DNA from: Carposina sasakii
Taxonomy: Eukaryota; Arthropoda; Insecta; Lepidoptera; Carposinidae
Direction: 5' to 3'
Length of the DNA: 64,000 bases
NCBI GenBank assembly: GCA_014607495.2
Contig: CP053163.1
Location: 5,002,716-5,066,715, forward strand
Shown: piece by piece, positions 57,393 through 64,000 of the stretch
Position numbering within the stretch: position 1 is the first letter of the stretch
Layout: the number at the start of each line of letters is the position of its first letter
Program-made: the position numbers and the translations under genes
Notes under the pieces: generated by a model
Seen by the model: only the letters and a program-made list of their open reading frames with translations
Told to the model about the DNA's origin: nothing
Databases searched by the model: none

Positions 57393-59929
57393 TAAACTGA
57401 GGACCGCGTACCACCACCGATTCCAAACTATTTAAAAAAACATACTTCCGTGCAACGCCTAATACAACTCAATCTTCATTTAAAAAAAAAAATCTTCAAA
57501 AAATATTACCAGGTTGTTAGTCAGAGTTTTCGACTTTCTTCTTTTAATGTTTTATAGGGTGGTTTAATTATGGTGGCGAATTATTAGATTTCGCGTAAAA
57601 ACGTATTCGTTGCATCCTATATATTTCGGAATAAGAAAAGCATCACACAAATCACAATATGAACACGGTTTTACAGATACGTGTGAACGAACCTTGTGTA
57701 AACGACACACAGGCTGCAGGGGCGGTCGTTAGCGACAGTTAGTATGGTCGGTAATGCATTTCTGACGAGAGCTCTCTGCGCTTGACATATGACCTTAAAT
57801 AATTTAACACGATATCTGTTGCTTTTGTGTTATTTGGATTTTTAAGCTATTTTATACCTAGCGAGAGGTTTTAACCAGACTGATTATGTATCTTGCCACC
57901 GGTCGTTAGTTAGTCGCTGTCAAATATGATATTGGGACTAAAAGTACCATACCATACCGATAGATTACCTAATAAGTTTTATTAAATCCGTCGTCGTCGT
58001 CTTTTGACGTTTAGTGACCGGTTGCCGACCAGTCGCAAGTTAGGAAATAAGCCTGAGTGTCATAGACAAAGAAAGTACAGTGGTGCAAGCACGAACCTCT
58101 CGATAGTCCGTAATACATGGTAATACTATGGTCCAACTGTCATATCTCATAGATTTTGCTTGCGAGTCGAATTGAGTCGATAGAGTTACGGCGCGTAGAA
58201 AGGCTCATGCTTATTCTACTGGTATTCTCACATCTAGGTTACTAATTACATTAATAATAAATCTCGCCTTAACGATCGCGCCTCTAAAGGACAACTGAAC
58301 TTCTAACTGTTTTTAAATTACACTTCAAAGGGAGTTCGTTAGCCTTCAATCCAATTTTTGGTACCCACTTACCCTTACTACCGTTATATGATAAGGCAAA
58401 ATAAGGTCTTTGTTAAGAAATAAAAATGAAAACACCGACCCTGTAATAGGATAAAGCTTTGAAAGAATGGTCTCTTAACGAGGCCTTTGAGGCACCTTTT
58501 GTTTATTTCGACAATTTCTTTGACCTTTTTCTGATGAATAGGTTTAAATTTATTCAAAGACTAATTCTATTCAATTAATTTTATTATTCCTATAATATAC
58601 GAGTAATTCTTGTTATGTACCTATGAGTTGAGTAATTTAAATTTTTCCGTGAGTCTTTTTTATTGGGGCACTTACTGAAAATAATGAAAAATATCCTGAA
58701 ATCGGTTGCTCTCTTAATAGCAGTATCAAATACCTTATACAAAATACTGGTTTCATGCCAATCGAACCGGATCCTAGTTGTGACCTCATTGGACATATTT
58801 TTTTTTCAGTTTGCCATATATTCGAAGGTCATTCTTACTCCTATTTAAACTGACACCAGACATTCTTAAATTTTAAAAAAAATGTTAATATAAGTAGATA
58901 CTACATACTGTTGTTCATCATATTTGTCTGATTAGGTATTTTCGCAGGAGTTATCTATCTCTACAGTTTTGTTATGTGGTCAACAAGCATATTTTTTCTC
59001 ACAAAAAGGAAGGTTTATATATTACGTGTTTATATATACGTTGTGGAGGGTAAAATCCGTCTCAATTCCACTTATACCAACCTCATTTGCATGTGTGCAC
59101 CCGGCGGAATTACAAACAAGGCGGTGTTCTAGGACATGGGGCTTTATTGTCGCATAGCCTTATTCCGTTGATAGCTATTAACTGAATGTAGGTAATGTAC
59201 CAAAACTATAACAAATTAGTAAGATAAATAACTGATTAAAGAACAAATCCGACAGCTTAAAAATTTTACCGAGTGTCAGTCTTACAACTAAGACAAACCT
59301 AATGATGCCTCTCAAGCTCAAATCCGACAAGCCATTTAGGTTCTAGAGCGTGCTAACGAAATATACATACATACATAGACTCGAAATCCATAAGCCTTTT
59401 TTACATGCAGTCTAAAAACATTAGGTACGCTTATACACCAATTTCTGCAGTTTGAGTGTAGTTAGTTTTTGCGTAATGCACGAATTCGGATTCTACCTAT
59501 ATATGCTGTTAAAACGAATACCCTTCCTTGGCAATCGGATAAAAATTATTGGAAACGAAATATTTAATCAAATTTTTATCAATTTTTATTATTTTTAACA
59601 ACCAGGAAGTGTATCTAGAAATCTAATCTAGAACAGTGCTACGATTGCCTTAAAAAGCCCTTCTCTGCTATTGCGCACATTTCCATTACAATTACCTTTA
59701 TCCCAATTTCCTGGGAAAACAACTATTTGATCGGCAATGTTAATCGCAATAGTAAATATTCACTGTATTGATTCCTCAGAACGGGAAGTACCACTGAAGG
59801 ACCAATAACGTGGATATATTGCGACCAATAATATTGGCATTGACATCAATCAACTCATGGGGAAGTGAAGAGAACTCCTCATCGTGATATATTTGGAATA
59901 GCGTTTCAGAAGAGTTTGTGCGATATAAG
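57393..59929. other. intergenic, no gene seen
   Basis: Loose repeats of ggtcgttag / gtcgctgtc occur between about 57720 and 58040 and may be an old inverted element. Nothing else is recognised. Confidence 0.4.
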
Positions 59930-60773
59930 TGGTGACGTGTGTGAATGGTTACTGAACATCAGTGAACATAAAAAAAATAGCGGTAGTAAATCGAATTGCA
60001 TTTTTTTAAAATTTTTGTACAGAAGAGTGCGATATTAGTCGTGTGAATAGTTACATACTGAACATTGGTGGACTTTAATATAATAATCTAATCGTTGTCT
60101 CGTCGTCGGGGGTTTACTAAGCACCTAGGTATAGAGCAATCCCCCGACGAGACAACAATTAGTAAAAAAAATAACTCTTTTTGTGTCGGGGGTTTGTTCC
60201 GTACCGGAACAGATTTTAATTTTAATTTGGAATAAGGTAACACAATCTGGAAATATACGTTCCGAGTAGTTTTAAATTCTTTTACTGGGTTCACGACGAA
60301 CTGGATCCCGATCAACCTGTGCCAATGGGTTGGTACATCTACGCGCTACGACAGCGCCACCTATGGCCCGATTTCATACAACGGGCTGTCTGTTGTAATC
60401 CTGCCGCCGTCGCGCACGCAACAGAACAATCTCAAAAACCATTTAATTCATATATCGAGGTATCTCTCTCCTCCTGGACTTCGTACTAGTGATACCGGTG
60501 GATAAAGTGTATGATCTTTGTGCTGGACTCTTCTTGTGACCTGTGCCGACCGAACCCACCACCGCTGAGCGTAGCCACCCTCGTGCCTGGTTCCATCGGT
60601 TGAAGGGTAAGTCGTTTGACCCAGTGTAATATCAAACATAAAATTTTGGTTCTTCGAACCGGATTAGTATATTCCAGTTTGTGTTGTCTTGTTAGAATCA
60701 GCAGTATTACGTACTCATTCTTACGCGTTCATATTTCGATTCTCATTTGTAACCGCCATCTTTGTTACGCAAA
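59930..60773 (+). mobile_element. 5' part of the BEL/Pao element: LTR/leader region, borders unknown
   Basis: This stretch leads into the Gag-Pol start. It has an imperfect duplication (tgcgatataagtggtgacgt near 59918 and tgcgatattagtcgtgtgaa near 60028). It also has an inverted repeat (gttgtctcgtcg...ggggg at 60094 and cccccgacgagacaac at 60141). TGGTTCTTCGAACC at 60647 could be the primer-binding site. The LTR ends cannot be set, because the matching 3' LTR lies beyond the window. Confidence 0.45.
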
Positions 60774-63700
60774 ATGCCGGACAACGAGTCACCTTGTGAA
60801 TGTGAACAAGACATTTTCGAGAGAGATTTAGCCCTTGATGAGCTTAAGCGTACTCTCCAGTTCGCAGCTACCGATGAACATCAGTTTCGATCGCGAACTA
60901 CTGACCTTTCCGCGCATCAGAAAAAGTTCAATAAAGTCCAAACTAAAATCGAGAAATTACTCATCAAATCCCAAACCTTTAATAAAGAGGAAAATATTAA
61001 GATTCGTAACGATTTCAACGACCTATACTATGCTATTGTTACTCAAGTTAACAAATTAAAATCAATCGACGAGCAAAAACGCCGTCTAAGTAGATCTCAT
61101 ACTTTGTCATCAGACCCGTTTATTAACAACAAAAGAAATTTGCCTATCTTGCCCTTACCGGAATTCAATGGCGATCCTACTAATTGGACGTCATTCTATG
61201 ATTTATTTTATTCGTTAGTACACAGCAATTGTGCCTATACGGACACGGAAAAGCTTAGGTACCTACTTCTATCAGTTAAAAACGAGCCACATGATTTAAT
61301 TAAGTCTATTCCCATTACGGAAGATAATTATGTTATTGCGATAGATATTCTAAAATCTAGATATGAGAACAAAAGAATAATTGCCTCCAAACATCTGGAT
61401 CGCATATTTGATATCGAGATTTGTTCGGATCGATCCACTCAAAGTGTGCGTAATTTATTAAATATCTACCTTGAGAACATTAAAGCACTCGAAGTTATGG
61501 AATTTCCCGTTAGCCAGTGGAGTTTTGTACTATTGAATTTACTGCTTCGGAAAATACCCGCCGGTATGCGAAAAAATTATGAGCGTTCCCTAACTAAACC
61601 GTCGGATATTCCGCAAGTAGATACATTAATCAAGTTTCTAGAACGTGAATTATCGGCCGAGGAAATAACATCATCTTCATCTTATAGTGCACAGTCCACA
61701 AAAAATTATTTGCAAAATGTAGGTAGTTCTAGAAAGAACGGCCTGAGCGCAGTGAATACTTATACTCACCCGCGACGTACCTTCACAGCAAGTGTCGACA
61801 ATTCGTCTACAGACCAAATGCGTCTTAATTCTAATAGCATTAAAGTTCGATCTTGCTTGAAGTGTGATGGCCAACACTTATTAATTAAATGTTCCGATTT
61901 TCTTAATCTTTCGCCTCAAGATAGACATTCTTTTGTACAAAACAAAAACATTTGTTATAATTGCTTGAACGTCGGACACGACGTAAAAAACTGTAAATCC
62001 AATTTTGTTTGCCGTACATGTCACAAACGACATCATAGTTTAATTCATTTAACTTCGTCGCAATCGTTATCAGTAATTAGTGCACCTGCGCCTGCGATCC
62101 CTAATGCTGTCTCGCTCCCTCCTACGGCGGAGCTCCATACTAGTGATTTGATTCACAATAATTGCGCCTCAAACCTACCGGTTTCGCAAAAAGGTACTGT
62201 ATTGTTATCTACGGCTCTAATTGACATCTGTTTAGGTAATCACAAGGTAGCTACTATTCGATGCATTGCAGATACAGGTAGCCAAGCGTGTTTTATCACC
62301 GAAGCATGCGTCCAACGACTTGGCCTACCGCGTAGGCATAGCTATGTACCTGTCTTCGGTATTGGTGACACGGAGCCCGTACAACCTAAAGGAATGGTTG
62401 CGTGTACGATAACACCTAAAGGTCAACAACAACCTGTCATTCCAGTTGACGCTTTAATTCTGCCTAAATTAATTTCTAAGATGCCCAGTATTTCGTTACC
62501 ATTTAAAGACTGGCCACACATAAAAAATCTATCCCTAGCTGATCCCGACTTTCACGTGCCCCAGCCAGTTGAAATGTTACTAGGAGCGGATATACTATCC
62601 CACATCTTACTAGGCAACACTATAACTGGTCCGCCGGGGACACCTATTGCGATGAATAGTGTTTTGGGTTATCTATTGTTAGGTAATATCACGTTTAATT
62701 CAATTGATTCGACTCCACTTCAAGTCTGTTTTAGCTCGTTTGACAACGACAACCTGCAACGGTTTTGGGAGCTGGAGTCAATTCCCGAGCAGCGGAGTTA
62801 CACTCCCAACGAGGAATTATGCGAATCCTTTTTTCAAAAGACGCATACTCGCGATGAGACGGGAAGATACGTCGTTGCGCTGCCATTTAAGCCCGACGCA
62901 CCACCTCTCGGTGAATCCCGTCAAATTGCCCTAGCACGGTTTCGAAAATTAGAATACCGTCTCGAACGCAATGCCCAGCTGAAGGCGGACTATCACGCGT
63001 GTCTCCAGGAGTACGTGGACCTCAACCACATGGAGATCGTGGAAGGAGAAGCCCCAGCAGGCGCTAGCTACTATATTCCTCACCATTGCGTGGTGAAGGC
63101 ATCCAGCGAGACAACTCGCACTCGCGTCGTGTACGATGCAGGTTGTCGCACTACTAGCGGTCATTCTCTCAATGACGCACTACTAACGGGTCCCAAGCTT
63201 CATCCGGATATAGTAGATATTCTTTTAAAGTTTCGTGCCCACAAAATATCATTTTCCGCGGACTTTAAACAAATGTACCGCAACATACTTGTTAGGGAAA
63301 GTGATAGGGATTTTCAGCGTATCCTCTGGCGTAAGTCGCCTGAAGAACCATTGCTTACCTACCGACTTCGTACAGTCGTGTTCGGCATCAATTCATCTCC
63401 TTATCTCGCGCTGCGTACTGTTCAACAACTTGCTCATGATGAAGCCGAGCGCTTTCCGCTCGCGTCGTCTGTATTATTAAGTGACGTGTTCGTCGATGAC
63501 GTCGTATCAGGCGCTGAGACAGAAGATCAAGCCCTCGAGTTGCAGCAGCAGCTGATAGGCATAACTAAAACGGCCGGTTTTGAATTACGCAAGTGGCATA
63601 GTAACTCGCCAGCTATACTAGCTGCGGTACGACCGCCAGATGCTCATGGTGAGCGGCGCGAAGATGTTCCATTTGCTAAAATGGAAAATGACCACGGAGT

Positions 63701-64000
63701 AAAGGTCCTTGGACTTCAGTGGAATCCAGGATCTGATTCTTTTAATTTCAAAGTTCAAGTTACATCTACTAAATGTACTAAACGTGCTATTCTATCGGAA
63801 ATCGCTAAAATCTACGACCCGCTCGGGTTCTTATCTCCGATAACATTGTATGCCAAACATTTGATCCAACTATTATGGTTGGCAAACGTTGATTGGGACG
63901 AGGAGCCTCCCATTGATATTGTTAATTCATGGAATAGTTTTATTAATGAGTTACCGCTGTTATCTCAAGTTTCTTTTCCGCGTCACATTTTTAATATTTT
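60774..64000 (+). CDS. BEL/Pao retrotransposon Gag-Pol polyprotein, 3' end beyond window
   Basis: The frame from ATG 60774 stays open to the window edge, at least 1,075 codons, with no stop or frameshift found by eye. Residues 123-275 match the Gag-like DUF1759 region (PEFNGDPTNWTSFYDLFYS). Cys-rich knuckles follow: CLKC at 361, and CYNC-x4-GH-x4-C from 394 with CRTC after it. The aspartic protease active site DTGSQ is at 500. Reverse transcriptase runs from about 780, with VVYDAG, SADFKQMYRN, FGINSSPYLA and FVDD at 906-909. FVDD replaces the more usual YVDD. RNase H, integrase and the 3' LTR must lie to the right. Gag-Pol makes capsid and the enzymes for copying and inserting the element. 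The open frame suggests a young copy. The start is the first ATG in frame. Confidence 0.9.
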   Translation, partial: MPDNESPCECEQDIFERDLALDELKRTLQFAATDEHQFRSRTTDLSAHQKKFNKVQTKIEKLLIKSQTFNKEENIKIRNDFNDLYYAIVTQVNKLKSIDEQKRRLSRSHTLSSDPFINNKRNLPILPLPEFNGDPTNWTSFYDLFYSLVHSNCAYTDTEKLRYLLLSVKNEPHDLIKSIPITEDNYVIAIDILKSRYENKRIIASKHLDRIFDIEICSDRSTQSVRNLLNIYLENIKALEVMEFPVSQWSFVLLNLLLRKIPAGMRKNYERSLTKPSDIPQVDTLIKFLERELSAEEITSSSSYSAQSTKNYLQNVGSSRKNGLSAVNTYTHPRRTFTASVDNSSTDQMRLNSNSIKVRSCLKCDGQHLLIKCSDFLNLSPQDRHSFVQNKNICYNCLNVGHDVKNCKSNFVCRTCHKRHHSLIHLTSSQSLSVISAPAPAIPNAVSLPPTAELHTSDLIHNNCASNLPVSQKGTVLLSTALIDICLGNHKVATIRCIADTGSQACFITEACVQRLGLPRRHSYVPVFGIGDTEPVQPKGMVACTITPKGQQQPVIPVDALILPKLISKMPSISLPFKDWPHIKNLSLADPDFHVPQPVEMLLGADILSHILLGNTITGPPGTPIAMNSVLGYLLLGNITFNSIDSTPLQVCFSSFDNDNLQRFWELESIPEQRSYTPNEELCESFFQKTHTRDETGRYVVALPFKPDAPPLGESRQIALARFRKLEYRLERNAQLKADYHACLQEYVDLNHMEIVEGEAPAGASYYIPHHCVVKASSETTRTRVVYDAGCRTTSGHSLNDALLTGPKLHPDIVDILLKFRAHKISFSADFKQMYRNILVRESDRDFQRILWRKSPEEPLLTYRLRTVVFGINSSPYLALRTVQQLAHDEAERFPLASSVLLSDVFVDDVVSGAETEDQALELQQQLIGITKTAGFELRKWHSNSPAILAAVRPPDAHGERREDVPFAKMENDHGVKVLGLQWNPGSDSFNFKVQVTSTKCTKRAILSEIAKIYDPLGFLSPITLYAKHLIQLLWLANVDWDEEPPIDIVNSWNSFINELPLLSQVSFPRHIFNI

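Noticed and set aside
60616..63480. Short ORFs of 63-81 codons on both strands
   Set aside because: They are shadows in other frames of the long Gag-Pol frame or of its leader.

Overview
The window looks like gene-poor, AT-rich nuclear DNA from an insect, most probably a moth or butterfly. The reasons are the repeats: small Helitrons with the TC...CTAG ends typical of Lepidoptera, RTE-like LINE tails ending in GATGATGATG, tRNA-headed SINEs, MITEs starting TACAGGGTGT, a BEL/Pao retrotransposon, and a short CCTAA (TTAGG-type) tract. The one well-supported host gene is a six-exon immunoglobulin-domain gene. Nothing suggests bacterial or organellar DNA.

Layout. 1-29.5 kb is intergenic and packed with repeats: a tRNA-like repeat at the left edge with a second copy at 12.9 kb, a foldback element at 7.3-8.2 kb, RTE tails at 8.8 and 18.3 kb, TACAGGGTG-type MITEs, LINE scraps near 21.7-22.2 kb, and an 850-bp TIR element at 25 kb with arrays of a TTTCATGAAA palindrome. 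A possible exon or relic of an MFS-type membrane protein lies at 5.7-6.0 kb on the minus strand. 29.6-33.2 kb on the minus strand holds a complete coding model of 382 residues for a Dpr-family cell-surface protein, closest to Dpr20; all junctions keep frame and use GT-AG. 33.2-34.5 kb has a MITE and a 693-bp Helitron with five internal repeats. 34.9-35.4 kb on the plus strand carries an intronless 182-residue ORF that I cannot assign but that looks like a real gene.

35.5-60 kb is again repeats: Helitrons, some with other elements inserted, an RTE tail at 40 kb, two hAT-type MITEs, two tandem 617-bp PIF/Harbinger derivatives sharing TTA target sites (47.0-48.25 kb), a 1.24-kb TIR element (48.7-49.9 kb), and a 1.73-kb near-perfect palindrome (51.7-53.4 kb). 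From 60.8 kb to the right edge runs the start of a BEL/Pao retrotransposon whose Gag-Pol frame stays open for more than 1,075 codons and leaves the window.

The host genes do not form a pathway. The Dpr-like protein would act at the neuronal surface; the rest is mobile DNA. The observations most worth following are the tRNA-like repeat inside an inverted repeat, the SINE that shares its tail with the local RTE LINE, the tandem Harbinger pair, the two large foldbacks, the TTTCATGAAA-array element and the orphan ORF. Identity statements about families rest on recognition from memory and reading by eye, not on searches.
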